Source: Pseudomonas putida
GTDB lineage: Bacteria > Pseudomonadota > Gammaproteobacteria > Pseudomonadales > Pseudomonadaceae
Assembly (NCBI RefSeq): GCF_030159595.1
Contig: NZ_BSKJ01000003.1
Location: 310,001 to 374,000, forward strand
Length of the DNA: 64,000 nucleotides
Direction: 5' to 3'
The notes beneath the pieces were generated by a model, which saw only the letters and a list, made by a program, of their open reading frames with translations, was not told the origin of the DNA and made no database searches. This document shows, piece after piece, positions 1 to 7,675 of the stretch (position 1 is its first letter; every line of letters begins with the position of its first letter). Position numbers and translations under genes: made by a program.

Positions 1-295
1 TTCGAAATTGCCCGGCGAAAGATCTGCTCGTATCAGCCCCCCTTTCTAACGGCTTCCAGATCTCTCTGGTGTATCCATTGACTGCAAGGGACCTGCTGGA
101 GTCGCTTTTTACAAGAGACTTTAACCCATCCACAATCGATGGCACTGTAGCTGTTGGCTGGAAGGAAAGAGCAAAGAAGTCGATGACATACTTCTTCTCC
201 TGAACCGCATCTACCATGAAATAGAACTCCCCGGGAACCAAGTCTGGATCTGATTGAGAATACGTTTCGCTTCTAAAGAGCGATACGCGAGTCAT
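1..295 (-). CDS. Partial hypothetical protein, cut by left window edge
   Basis: An open minus-strand frame runs from an ATG at 295 to the window edge (98 codons visible, no stop). An in-frame TGA lies about 15 codons upstream of this ATG, so the start cannot be far from here. The residues (FYFMVDAVQEKKYVIDFF, then SIVDGLKSLVKSD) look like a real soluble protein, but I recognise no family. No good ribosome site precedes the ATG, so the true start is uncertain. It lies downstream of, and codirectional with, the repressor and the secreted-protein gene, so it may be another lysogeny-expressed prophage gene. Confidence 0.35.
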   Translation of the reverse strand, partial: MTRVSLFRSETYSQSDPDLVPGEFYFMVDAVQEKKYVIDFFALSFQPTATVPSIVDGLKSLVKSDSSRSLAVNGYTREIWKPLERGADTSRSFAGQFR

Positions 296-439
296 TGCAA
301 CAAGATAAACAGGAGCCGTGCTCGCTGGCAGATCCTGATAGGTAGCTCATCGCTTTTCTTTTAGATCTCCCCAGCCTCCATCACCTGTCCAGGCGCAGCT
401 GCTACCTGGGCATGGTTAGGGGCATGGCAAGGTATCAGC

Positions 440-772
440 CTATCGGCAAGCTTCTGCGCCGACGTAGTCGGCGATGGAACCGGACACAATGGAACCCATT
501 CGAGGATCAGGCTGGGAGGCCTTCATCTGCTCTAGGGTTTCACCGCTGCCGAGGTACTTTACAGTGCGATCTGCGCAATTGTAGAGGCGGCGAGAATAGG
601 AGGTGCCACTCGATCCGACACGCTTAGTGGTGATCGTACGCTCATTGCCCGAGGTATCCCGGGCCAAGATAGTGTAGGTAGCCTTAGAGTCAGACGGCAC
701 ATGTAGAGTTGCGGCCCCAGAAACCGCAGGCATCAGAGCTAAGGCCAAAAAGGCCGTAATCATTCTCGACAT
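440..772 (-). CDS. Small secreted protein downstream of prophage repressor
   Basis: A 110-aa protein with a clear N-terminal signal peptide: a hydrophobic run after MSRMITAF ending in a typical SGA-A cleavage region. The mature part is small and polar with two cysteines (NCAD and near the end, EACR) that could form a disulfide in the periplasm. I chose the ATG at 772 because AAGGAAAAG precedes it; a longer frame from 811 lacks this. It lies 84 bp downstream of the repressor on the same strand and is probably expressed in the lysogen. Family not recognised. Superinfection exclusion or lysogenic conversion is a positional guess only. Confidence 0.6.
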   Translation of the reverse strand: MSRMITAFLALALMPAVSGAATLHVPSDSKATYTILARDTSGNERTITTKRVGSSGTSYSRRLYNCADRTVKYLGSGETLEQMKASQPDPRMGSIVSGSIADYVGAEACR

Positions 773-856
773 ATCTTTTCCTTGATGGCGGTGCTGGTCT
801 CTGTGAAGCACTGCTCGCTAAATCCTTGCCAATCATCGGGAGGACGTTTCGATGGA

Positions 857-1699
857 TCACACCAGATGGGCATTCCACACCAGCAGTACCCGGGCCTGGA
901 TGTAGGTCTCATCAACCCGAATGTCCTCAGGGGGATGATTCGTGTTGTCCGAGATCATCTTGAAATGGTCGCGACCTTTCTTCTGCAGGCGCTTGATGTA
1001 CTGATGGCCCTGGTGGGAGAAGTAGTAGATCCCATCGCCCACGAACTCACGGATGCTAATGTCAACGACCAACGGGTCGCGGCTCTTGATGGTTGGGGCC
1101 ATGGACTGACCGACCCCCGTTATGAGCTTCAGATGGAAATGCTCTTTGAACTCGACCCCCATCTCTCGCAGGTGAGTAGGGCTCACGCGGATGTCCTGAA
1201 GCATTTCAGGGAAGTCGTGAGCCACCTCACCATCGCCCATTGCTCCGCGCACGTCGTAGTGAGCGATCCAAACTTCGTCCCCAACCTGTCCGGGGCGATC
1301 GAAGTCGACGGCAATGACATTGGAAGCGGCTTGCTCGGCAGACTTCTCCTCAATGGCTTCAGCAATTTTCTGCCGAGCATCGAGAGAAAGGCCTTTGCCA
1401 TGCTTTGCGAGCATCTGCTTAACGATCTCGGCAGTAGACAGGTTTTTGCGGTCTCGGGCATCAGGCTCGACCTCGCCTAAAGGCTCGTATCCTCGCAACT
1501 GATCTGTGGTGATTCCAAAAAAATCGGCAAGAGGTCGCACCTGCTTGTCAGTCGGCTCTTTGATCCCTTTTGGGCCTTGCGGCTTGAGAATTCGGGAAAT
1601 GGTCGACTGCCCGACGCTAGTCCGGCTCGACAGCTCAATCTGGGTGATGCCGTCTCTGGCCATCAGTTGAGCAAGGATTTTATCTATCGATTTATGCAT
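857..1699 (-). CDS. Prophage repressor, HTH (XRE) plus S24 LexA-like peptidase
   Basis: A 280-aa CI-type repressor. Residues about 5-70 hold an XRE-like helix-turn-helix (TQIELSSRTSVGQSTISRIL). The C-terminal half is a LexA/S24 autoprotease fold with Ser199 in GQSM and Lys236 in YIKRL as the expected catalytic dyad. It should hold the prophage silent until RecA-stimulated self-cleavage. I chose the ATG at 1699; the frame extends upstream to 1762, but that stretch overlaps the operator region. It is divergent from the Cro-like gene at 1802, with palindromic operator-like sites between them. From the GDEVWIAHYDV block on, it is strikingly similar to the second repressor at 49472-50296. Confidence 0.92.
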   Translation of the reverse strand: MHKSIDKILAQLMARDGITQIELSSRTSVGQSTISRILKPQGPKGIKEPTDKQVRPLADFFGITTDQLRGYEPLGEVEPDARDRKNLSTAEIVKQMLAKHGKGLSLDARQKIAEAIEEKSAEQAASNVIAVDFDRPGQVGDEVWIAHYDVRGAMGDGEVAHDFPEMLQDIRVSPTHLREMGVEFKEHFHLKLITGVGQSMAPTIKSRDPLVVDISIREFVGDGIYYFSHQGHQYIKRLQKKGRDHFKMISDNTNHPPEDIRVDETYIQARVLLVWNAHLV

Positions 1700-1707
1700 A
1701 GGTGCAA
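1694..1707. promoter_or_regulatory. Repressor operator-like site overlapping repressor start
   Basis: ATGCATAGGTGCAA matches 11 of 14 positions of the perfect palindrome at 1757-1770 and overlaps the repressor start codon. It is inferred to be an autoregulatory operator. Confidence 0.5.
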
Positions 1708-1747
1708 TGCTGCCTCCCAGCAGTGCATAGAGCAATACAGCGGATCG

Positions 1748-1776
1748 TTGACATGTATGCACTGGTGCATGATTAT
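1748..1776 (+). promoter_or_regulatory. Rightward (PR-like) promoter with operator in its spacer
   Basis: TTGACA (1748-1753), a 17-bp spacer and GATTAT (1771-1776) form a good sigma70 promoter reading into the Cro-like gene. The 14-bp perfect palindrome ATGCACTGGTGCAT (1757-1770) fills the spacer, so bound repressor would block polymerase. A further GTGCAT half-site follows at 1777-1782. Confidence 0.7.
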
Positions 1777-1801
1777 GTGCATATCTACAAAGGAGGCAGC
1801 C

Positions 1802-2023
1802 ATGAGTGCTACCGATCTTCCGAAAAAACTGGATGCATTGCTTGGCTCTGGCATGACCTACAAAGCCATCGCAGAGCGTGCCAAATGCGACATATCGACA
1901 GTCTTTCGCATTCGCAATGGGCAGATCAGCAACCCGAGCTACTTAGCCGGTACCGCGATAGACCAAATGCACACTGAGCTGACCGAAAGTGGCAAGCACA
2001 GCCCAAAGAAATCCGTCGCTTAA
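1802..2023 (+). CDS. Cro-like DNA-binding protein
   Basis: A 73-aa protein divergent from the repressor, with helix-turn-helix-like spacing (MTYKAIAERAKCDISTVFRIRNG). The start at 1802 is supported by AAAGGAGG about 7 bases upstream; the frame extends back to 1577 but that part is a shadow of the repressor gene. By position (first gene of the rightward early operon) and size it should be the Cro-type antirepressor. The order fits lambdoid early control. The exact family is not certain. Confidence 0.75.
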   Translation: MSATDLPKKLDALLGSGMTYKAIAERAKCDISTVFRIRNGQISNPSYLAGTAIDQMHTELTESGKHSPKKSVA

Positions 2024-2195
2024 CCATCCCAACCGCAAGGAGCAGCACCCGTTGGGCCCGTGAAAGCGGAAACCAGATGTTGCTTGGAGTGGTTTAGGCC
2101 TCGACTGGTCGTGAGTCGAATTATCCGCTAACCGGCATTGCGCCAGTAGATGACCGAAACACCTGCGAATCCATCCAGTACTGGACAGGCAGGCG

Positions 2196-2222
2196 AAAAA
2201 AAACCGCCTGGCAGGGCGGCTT
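2196..2222 (-). terminator. Rho-independent terminator on the minus strand
   Basis: Read on the minus strand, CCGCC, a 6-base loop and GGCGG are followed by eight T. No minus-strand gene was found that it would serve, so it may end an antisense transcript opposing the early operon. Confidence 0.5.
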
Positions 2223-2248
2223 CTCTACAACAAAGATCGAGGTCGATT

Positions 2249-2353
2249 ATGCACCGCATGGCCGATGCAGGCAATACCACGCATTCCAAGTCAGGTTTTT
2301 GCATTTCGCCAAATCTGACGCGTCAGGCTGTAAGTCATGGAGGGCGTTCGTAA
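2249..2353 (+). CDS. Small leader ORF coupled to replication gene
   Basis: A 34-aa ORF (starting MHRMADAGNTTHSKSG) with GAGG upstream of its ATG. Its TAA overlaps the next ATG as TAATG at 2351-2355, an arrangement typical of translational coupling. The function is unknown. Between the Cro gene and this ORF (2024-2248) I see only the minus-strand terminator. Confidence 0.45.
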   Translation: MHRMADAGNTTHSKSGFCISPNLTRQAVSHGGRS

Positions 2354-3081
2354 TGGCACGTATCCGCACCATCAAGCCTGAGTTCTGGACCAGTGAACAG
2401 ATCATGGAGTGCTCGGCGATGGCTCGACTCCTGTTCATCGGGATCTGGAACTTCTGCGACGACGCTGGCAACCATCCGATGTCCCCCAAGACCATCAAAG
2501 CTCTCGTTTTCCCTGGCGACGACATCACTGCGTTAGCGGTGGAAGGGCTGCTCTCTGAGCTGGTATCGAACCGACTCATCACCATCTACGAGGCGGCATC
2601 GAAGCAGTACCTGCACGTCAACGGATGGCACCACCAGAAGATCGATAGACCTACTGTCAAGCACCCTGAATTCGTTGAGCCTTCGCCGAGCGCACCCCGA
2701 GAAGTCGGCGAAGGCTCGTCTAGCGGTGATCGAGTCCTCACCCCCGGAAGGGAAGGTAAGGGGAGTAATACACACTCTCCGCGTGAGCCGTTCGCGATGT
2801 TCCTCGACTGGATTCCCGACCAGGTTCAGCTTGAGGCTTACGCCAAGCGTTCCGGGGTAGCTATCGAGGAGTTCTCGGAAAAAGCCATTTCGGGTTTTGT
2901 CGTCCATCACGACGCGAAGGGGCTGGCCAAAACCGAGAGCCAGTGGATCGCCGACTTGGTCGGCTGGAGAAAGCGCGACCTTGCGAATGCCGCGAAGGTC
3001 GTTCCTCTGCGGGCAGGATCTGGTGGCCAGCAGCTCGACGACAGTGATACGTCGTGGATCGAGCAAGGAAGCGCCCAATGA
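2353..3081 (+). CDS. Phage replication initiator (O-like / DnaT-domain protein)
   Basis: A 242-aa protein. The N-terminus (MARIRTIKPEFWTSEQIMECS...LLFIGIWNFCDDAG) is the characteristic opening of phage replisome-organiser proteins with a winged-helix fold. The C-terminal part (MFLDWIPD...AYAKRSGV...ESQWIADLVGWRKRD) resembles the DnaT-like single-strand binding segment. It would recognise the phage origin and recruit the helicase loader encoded next. The ATG at 2353 is supported by GGAGGG; the upstream extension to 2299 is not needed. It overlaps the next gene by an ATGA junction. Confidence 0.85.
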   Translation: MARIRTIKPEFWTSEQIMECSAMARLLFIGIWNFCDDAGNHPMSPKTIKALVFPGDDITALAVEGLLSELVSNRLITIYEAASKQYLHVNGWHHQKIDRPTVKHPEFVEPSPSAPREVGEGSSSGDRVLTPGREGKGSNTHSPREPFAMFLDWIPDQVQLEAYAKRSGVAIEEFSEKAISGFVVHHDAKGLAKTESQWIADLVGWRKRDLANAAKVVPLRAGSGGQQLDDSDTSWIEQGSAQ

Positions 3082-3761
3082 ACCCAGTCGCAGTTGTAAC
3101 TCATGGTCTATGGGCCAAGGTTCAGTCCGGCCAGCACGTCTCTGCTGGATACGAGCTGCCCGATGACGTGAAGGCAGAGCTCAACCGGAAGACAGCGAAG
3201 GTGATCAACGATCTGTTCCGTGATCTGCGATCGATCTGCACCGCCTGGAAGCAGGCTTGGCCAGACCAGGCCACATACGACGCGTCCAAGCAGCAATGGC
3301 TGACCGCTTTTCTTGAAGCCGGCATCTGCAATCCCGAGCAGTTGCAGTTTGGGCTGATGCGCTGCCGCCAGTCTGGTGCGGCGTTCATTCCTCCGCCCGG
3401 TGAGTTCATCCAGTGGTGCCAGCCGTCGCCCGAAATGCTCGGACTCCCAGCATTGGCGACCGCTTTCCGAGAAGCGACTCGCAATGCTCATCCTGCTATG
3501 GCAGGCCGGGGCAAGTGGAGTCATGACGCGGTCTGGCATGCAGCCAAGGAGTGCGGCTTCGAGAACCTCAACAAGCTGCCATCCGATGCCGGCTCGAAGC
3601 TGTTCGAGCGCAACTACACCATCGCGGTTCGGCGGCTAATGGCCGGTGAGCCGTTGCAGAAGATGCCCCTGGCACTTCCCGCTGAGGTTGCCGCCCGCCG
3701 TACCCCGCAAGTCGGAAATTCTGCCCTGGCAGCCCTGCGCTCCCGCTTGGCGGGGCGCTGA
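3078..3761 (+). CDS. Lambda P-like replication protein (helicase loader)
   Basis: A 227-aa protein directly downstream of the initiator, overlapping it as ATGA (3078-3081). Features such as VINDLFRDLRSICTAWKQAW, FLEAGICNPEQLQFGLMRC and FIPPPGEFIQWC are typical of the lambda P / replication protein P family. These load host DnaB helicase at the phage origin. Length is close to lambda P (about 230 aa). The start at 3078 was chosen over 3054 because of the overlap. Confidence 0.85.
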   Translation: MNPVAVVTHGLWAKVQSGQHVSAGYELPDDVKAELNRKTAKVINDLFRDLRSICTAWKQAWPDQATYDASKQQWLTAFLEAGICNPEQLQFGLMRCRQSGAAFIPPPGEFIQWCQPSPEMLGLPALATAFREATRNAHPAMAGRGKWSHDAVWHAAKECGFENLNKLPSDAGSKLFERNYTIAVRRLMAGEPLQKMPLALPAEVAARRTPQVGNSALAALRSRLAGR

Positions 3762-3788
3762 TCAATCAACCTGCAAGGAGGCGACCCT

Positions 3789-4088
3789 GTGCGCCAAACA
3801 AAACTGACCAAGGCCGCGCGCGGGCGGGAATGCCAGGTGCGTATCCCAGGCGTGTGCAACGGCAACCCGGAGACCACCCTGCTCGCGCACTATCGCTTGG
3901 CCGGAACCTGCGGCATTGGCATCAAGCCGAACGACCTGCAGGGTGCTTGGGCTTGCAGCGCCTGCCATAACGCCATCGATTCGCGCAGTAAAACCACTTT
4001 CAGCCACGAAGAGCTGCGGTTCATGCATCTGGCAGGCGTGGTTCGAACGCTCGATATCCTCGTGAGCGAAGGGAAGGTGGCCGCATGA
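3789..4088 (+). CDS. YbcO-like (DUF1364) putative nuclease
   Basis: A 99-aa protein that looks like the DUF1364/YbcO family of small phage nucleases with an HNH-like metal site. Visible signature: CQVRIPGVCNGNPETTLLAHYR, then WACSACHNAIDSR, pairing cysteines with conserved His and Asn. It starts at GTG 3789, behind a strong AAGGAGG. It belongs to the recombination/nuclease block (nin-like region). The substrate is not known. Confidence 0.75.
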   Translation: MRQTKLTKAARGRECQVRIPGVCNGNPETTLLAHYRLAGTCGIGIKPNDLQGAWACSACHNAIDSRSKTTFSHEELRFMHLAGVVRTLDILVSEGKVAA

Positions 4089-4333
4089 TGAATCCCACCA
4101 TGACACTTGCCGGCATCCCGGTCTACGTCAGCGAGCATCTGCCGAAGACCAAGACCGTTCGCTGGAAGACAGAGCGGAAGTGGTGCCACTGGAAGAACGC
4201 CCCGGCCCTACGTTATCGCCAGCGCGCCAAAGAAGTCCCTTGCGACACGATGATCATGCTCGGCGGCCGAGTGTTCATCTCCCCTGAAGGCCTAGCAAAG
4301 ATTAAAGCCCAGCAGAGGAGGCTAGAAAAGTGA
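4085..4333 (+). CDS. Hypothetical phage protein
   Basis: An 82-aa basic protein (MTLAGIPVYVSEHLPKTK...YRQRAKEVPCDTMIMLGGRVFISPEG). It overlaps the preceding stop by ATGATGA and the following GTG, so it is translated as part of the operon. The family is not known to me. Position between two nucleases suggests DNA metabolism. Confidence 0.65.
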   Translation: MMNPTMTLAGIPVYVSEHLPKTKTVRWKTERKWCHWKNAPALRYRQRAKEVPCDTMIMLGGRVFISPEGLAKIKAQQRRLEK

Positions 4334-4758
4334 AGCAGGCGATCATGAAGCCCGTCCGGCTCAAGAAGCCGAGAGCTAAGCGCGTTGACCGCGAGGGCCA
4401 GGAGCAGGCCGCGCTGATGAAGGAAATTGAGCTCCGCTACCCCGACGTGTTCGCGAATCTGCATCACACACCAAACGGTGGTTACCGGAGCAAAGCCGAG
4501 GCTGGGCGACTCAAGGCCCAGGGCACCAAGGCAGGCATTCCTGATCTCCAGCTGACCATGGCACGAGGCGGTTATTTCGGCCTGTTCATTGAATTCAAGG
4601 CCACCGTGAAACCAGCGGATGTATCCCTCGAACAGCAGGCCTGTATTGGCCGGCTGAACGAGCAAGGCTACCTGGCCGTTGTGTGCCGGGGGCATTTCGA
4701 CGCCATGGAATGCCTGAGGGCGTACATGGCCCTGCCAAAAACGGAGGTTGCTGCATGA
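4330..4758 (+). CDS. VRR-NUC domain nuclease
   Basis: A 142-aa protein with the VRR-NUC signature: early Glu/Gln helix (GQEQAALMKEI), HHTPNGG, GTKAGIPDLQL with Asp72, and FIEFKA with Glu88 and Lys90, giving a PD-ExK-type site. Stand-alone phage VRR-NUC proteins are structure-selective nucleases thought to act on branched DNA. The start is GTG 4330, overlapping the previous stop and preceded by GAGGAGG. Confidence 0.85.
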   Translation: MKQAIMKPVRLKKPRAKRVDREGQEQAALMKEIELRYPDVFANLHHTPNGGYRSKAEAGRLKAQGTKAGIPDLQLTMARGGYFGLFIEFKATVKPADVSLEQQACIGRLNEQGYLAVVCRGHFDAMECLRAYMALPKTEVAA

Positions 4759-6044
4759 CCAACACCGCCGCTGTGAAAATCAGCGATGCAGAGATTCGCC
4801 GGCAGGCCGCCGGCCAGGTGCGTGATCTGCGTGCCCTGGGCAACCATGGCCTGTACTTCCGGTTTCACCGGTCCCGCGAGCGCGGGTCTTGGTACCTGAT
4901 CCATAAGGGCAAGTGGAACCTGATCGGGTCTTACCCAGAACTGAGCGCTGCCAAGGTGGCCGCGGCACTGCCGGATATCCGCCTGCGTCTGGAGGCGGGC
5001 GAGGGATCGAGCTTGTCGAGCTGGGTACTGACCGGTGAGCTGCTGGCTTGGTTCGCTGAGCGCATGTCCCGTGACCGCAGCCTGTCGGCAAAGCGCAAAA
5101 GCACGGCGGCTTCGGCGATCAAGCAGCACCTGGTGCCGCGCCTTGGCCAAGTGCCTTTGGCTGAGATCGACAAGGCGCTGCTCGACCGCGAGCTGATGTG
5201 GCCGCTGCAGGAAGGCCTGTCGATTGACTACGTCCGCTTGGTGTTCCAACTGCTGGCCCTGGCGTTCCGGCAGGCTCTGAAGCTCGGGCTGATCAGCACC
5301 AACCCCATGGCCGGCATCCGGTTTGGCGACTTCTCTAAGGCCAAGGTCACGGTCAAACCGTCGCGGCTGCGCGGCGTCCATCTGGGTGAGTTGCTCGCGC
5401 ATCTGGCCAAGGTGAAAGCCATGCGTGTGGCTGATGGCGTGCTGGCCGTGCTGATGCTCTGCCACGGCACCCGACTGGGCGAAACGCGCCTGGCCCGTTG
5501 GAGCCATATCAGCTTGGCCGGGCGGGAGTGGTTCATTCCGGCTGAGCACACCAAGACCGGCGTCGAGCATCGCCTGCCGCTGACTGAGCAGGTGTGTCAG
5601 CTGCTGGTCGACTATCGCGAGAGCCAGCAGAAGCAGGGGTACAGCGGCGTCTACCTGTTCCCGGCCAAGTGCGGTCAGCCCATCAGCAGCTCGATGGCCT
5701 GTGCCGTGTTCGCCGCTCTGGGGCAGGGGGAATGGACCAGTCACGACCTGCGCAAGCTGGCCCGTACTGGCTGGGCTGACCTGGGGATCGATCACCTGGT
5801 GGGCGAACTGCTGATCAACCACGCGATGGGCCACAACGTGAAGGTGTACATCCAGTCCGGCGTCATGGTCCGCAAGCGCGAGGCCTTGGAGGCGTGGCAC
5901 GCACACCTTGACCAGCATGGATTCGGACTGATTCACGGCTTGACCGGTATTAGATCCGGAGATTCTGGTAATTCCGCCGAGCCCGCGCATGGTAAGGGCT
6001 GCAACGACATTGCGGGACCAACCATAAGCGAGGATTCGAAATGA
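4755..6044 (+). CDS. Tyrosine recombinase (integrase family), internally placed
   Basis: A 429-aa tyrosine recombinase. The catalytic set is visible: Arg240 (HGTRLGE), Lys267 (HTKTG), His330/Arg333 (SHDLRKLART), a conserved His in LLINHAMGH and the nucleophile Tyr365 (VKVYIQS). The N-terminal about 200 residues contain an arm/core-binding region. The ATG at 4755 overlaps the VRR-NUC stop. It is embedded in the early operon with phage genes continuous on both sides, so it does not mark a prophage end. It could be the phage integrase with a distant att site or a resolvase-like recombinase. Confidence 0.88.
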   Translation: MTNTAAVKISDAEIRRQAAGQVRDLRALGNHGLYFRFHRSRERGSWYLIHKGKWNLIGSYPELSAAKVAAALPDIRLRLEAGEGSSLSSWVLTGELLAWFAERMSRDRSLSAKRKSTAASAIKQHLVPRLGQVPLAEIDKALLDRELMWPLQEGLSIDYVRLVFQLLALAFRQALKLGLISTNPMAGIRFGDFSKAKVTVKPSRLRGVHLGELLAHLAKVKAMRVADGVLAVLMLCHGTRLGETRLARWSHISLAGREWFIPAEHTKTGVEHRLPLTEQVCQLLVDYRESQQKQGYSGVYLFPAKCGQPISSSMACAVFAALGQGEWTSHDLRKLARTGWADLGIDHLVGELLINHAMGHNVKVYIQSGVMVRKREALEAWHAHLDQHGFGLIHGLTGIRSGDSGNSAEPAHGKGCNDIAGPTISEDSK

Positions 6045-6208
6045 CCATTGGCGAATTCGCATACCAGGCCGCGGGCCTGCTGCTGGCCTACTACATCGGC
6101 TGGGTTCGCGCTCACTACACGGTCGCCGCCGAGTGCGAGCGCTTGGGCGGCTTCTATGTGGGTAATAAGACCTTCCGTTGCGTGAAGACTGAGGATCCGA
6201 AGGAATGA
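6041..6208 (+). CDS. Small membrane-associated phage protein
   Basis: A 55-aa ORF with ATGA overlaps at both ends (integrase stop at 6042-6044, next start at 6205), which strongly supports translation. It has one hydrophobic stretch (AAGLLLAYYIGWV) followed by a polar tail with two cysteines (AAECERLGG, FRCVKT). The function is unknown. Confidence 0.6.
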   Translation: MTIGEFAYQAAGLLLAYYIGWVRAHYTVAAECERLGGFYVGNKTFRCVKTEDPKE

Positions 6209-6522
6209 AGAAGAGCCACGGCCCAGCCTTCAAGAAGGCCGTGATCGAGCTGGACAAGTGCCCTTTGTGCCGTGGGAGAGCGGTCACTCAGGGTGTGTTT
6301 CACGAACTGCCATGCGGCAACTGCCATGCCTCTGGCTTTGTGGCGGCTGCTACCGGCCAAGCCCTGGCCCTGGATGAACTGGTGACCCAACTCAGCATCA
6401 GGCTGCAGGCTGCGACACGGCAGATCGAGCAGTTGAAGAACCCTCAGGCATCCGGGCCTGAGGCGACATATCAGGGAAGCAACCGGCGCGGCGCCGGCGG
6501 CACCAACTACACCGGGGATTGA
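6205..6522 (+). CDS. Zinc-ribbon phage protein
   Basis: A 105-aa protein with two zinc-knuckle cysteine pairs, CPLC (about residues 19-22) and CGNC (about 37-40), separated by GRAVTQGVFHELP. A polar helical tail follows (DELVTQLSIRLQAATRQIEQL). It lies just before the antiterminator. It probably binds nucleic acid, but I cannot assign a family function. Confidence 0.65.
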   Translation: MKKSHGPAFKKAVIELDKCPLCRGRAVTQGVFHELPCGNCHASGFVAAATGQALALDELVTQLSIRLQAATRQIEQLKNPQASGPEATYQGSNRRGAGGTNYTGD

Positions 6523-6534
6523 TGGGGGAAGGAC

Positions 6535-6924
6535 ATGAAAAAACGAACCTACGTAGACAAGGCCCTTGGAGACACAGCGTACATGCTCGAGCAATGGGGC
6601 TGGTGGCGCATGGATGGCATGGGCGTGCCGCAGTATGTCTGCCCGCTGTATGCGCTTATGAAGGAACACGCCCCAGCGGAAGGCGGGCTCAAGCAATATG
6701 TAATCACGGACGACCTAGCGCTTGCGGTGGACGGCGCCGTAGCCAGGCTGAACAAGCGCAACCTGCAGATGGGAGGCTTCGTCTGGCTGTACTTCGGCGC
6801 TAAGTGGCCGGCGCTGCGGATCGCTCACGAGCACAAGATGAGTGAAGCCAAGGCACGCGAGCTGATCAACACAGGAGTGGCCTGGATCGATTGCGCTTTG
6901 GAGCAATTGCGCGAGGCCGCATAA
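6535..6924 (+). CDS. Antitermination protein Q-like
   Basis: A 129-aa protein resembling the short Q-type antiterminators of lambdoid phages: WGWWRMDGMGVPQY near the N-terminus and the C-terminal KMSEAKARELINTGVAWIDCAL helix. It would modify RNA polymerase so that the late lysis and morphogenesis operon is read through terminators. It is the last gene of the early block, and several terminators follow downstream, as expected for Q-dependent late control. GGGGGAAGG precedes the ATG. Confidence 0.75.
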   Translation: MKKRTYVDKALGDTAYMLEQWGWWRMDGMGVPQYVCPLYALMKEHAPAEGGLKQYVITDDLALAVDGAVARLNKRNLQMGGFVWLYFGAKWPALRIAHEHKMSEAKARELINTGVAWIDCALEQLREAA

Positions 6925-6996
6925 AAAGCTTTCCGCGCGGATAAACACCTGTTTTCATAGCAGCGTGTCCAGCTTGCAAGCAACGCGACACATACG

Positions 6997-7022
6997 AACC
7001 CCGGTCAGTGAGCCGGGTTTTT
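6997..7022 (+). terminator. Rho-independent terminator
   Basis: A stem of CCCGG and CCGGG around TCAGTGAG is followed by T5, downstream of the Q-like gene. It is a likely target of Q antitermination. Confidence 0.7.
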
Positions 7023-7077
7023 GCGTTTTGGGTTACGACAGATCATTCTCTAGGCTCAATGGAACGAGTGCCTATAG

Positions 7078-7629
7078 ATGAATCACGGAATTGCAGACGA
7101 AGTCCATACGCTCTTTGACGCGCTTACGGCGATGTTAGAAGGTGGAGAGTTGGAAGGGGTTACGAAAGGGCTTCCTCTTTGCTCTATCTCTCTCACGGCT
7201 GAGCAGACCGAAGAAATCCGAGTGAGGCTTCAGGATAAGCTCCTTGCCGTTGCAAGGGGGGCGGTGCCAGTAGTCTCGGTGGGTAGAGAAGCGGATGCTG
7301 GTCAGGCTGGTGATCTACATGTGCACTTCCTCAAACGCTACCAGGCAGAGGAAACCGCGCTTGGGTGGTTTGTAGATGTAGAGGGTGAGTCTTGCTGGTA
7401 TTTCAAAGTCGCAAATGAGCGGTCTGGCCACAGATTGGCCGAGCTCTTCAACCAGCCAGAGAACCGTCGGAAGCTGGACGCTCATCGATCTGAGGTGGGC
7501 GTTGAGGTAGCCTCGTTGACGCTCTGGTTAAACCATATCCGCGATTCTCATGTTGATGTTCTTCAATTTGGGTACAAGAGCACAGGCCAGCTACACCCTG
7601 CAGTGCCTGAAATGCAAGACCTGTGTTAA
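7078..7629 (+). CDS. Hypothetical protein between two terminators
   Basis: A 183-aa soluble protein (ALTAMLEGGELEGVTKG..., LGWFVDVEGESCWYFKVANERSGHRLAELF). No family recognised. It is isolated between two strong terminators (6997-7022 and 7650-7675), which is the configuration of a moron or accessory gene rather than an operon member. It has no obvious signal peptide or membrane segment. No strong ribosome site precedes the ATG. Confidence 0.6.
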   Translation: MNHGIADEVHTLFDALTAMLEGGELEGVTKGLPLCSISLTAEQTEEIRVRLQDKLLAVARGAVPVVSVGREADAGQAGDLHVHFLKRYQAEETALGWFVDVEGESCWYFKVANERSGHRLAELFNQPENRRKLDAHRSEVGVEVASLTLWLNHIRDSHVDVLQFGYKSTGQLHPAVPEMQDLC

Positions 7630-7649
7630 CAATCGACGTATTGAAAGGA

Positions 7650-7675
7650 AGCCCAGCTATTGCGCTGGGCTTTTT
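7650..7675 (+). terminator. Rho-independent terminator
   Basis: A perfect 8-bp stem AGCCCAGC / GCTGGGCT with a 6-base loop and a T run. The stem is identical to that of the terminator at 22559. Confidence 0.85.

Noticed and set aside
782..1480. A 232-codon plus-strand frame opposite the repressor
   Set aside because: It is the antisense shadow of the repressor coding region, which has clear HTH and S24 motifs; no ribosome site.
4668..6287. A 539-codon minus-strand frame opposite the tyrosine recombinase
   Set aside because: The opposite strand carries the full recombinase catalytic set. The long frame reflects GC-rich codon bias.
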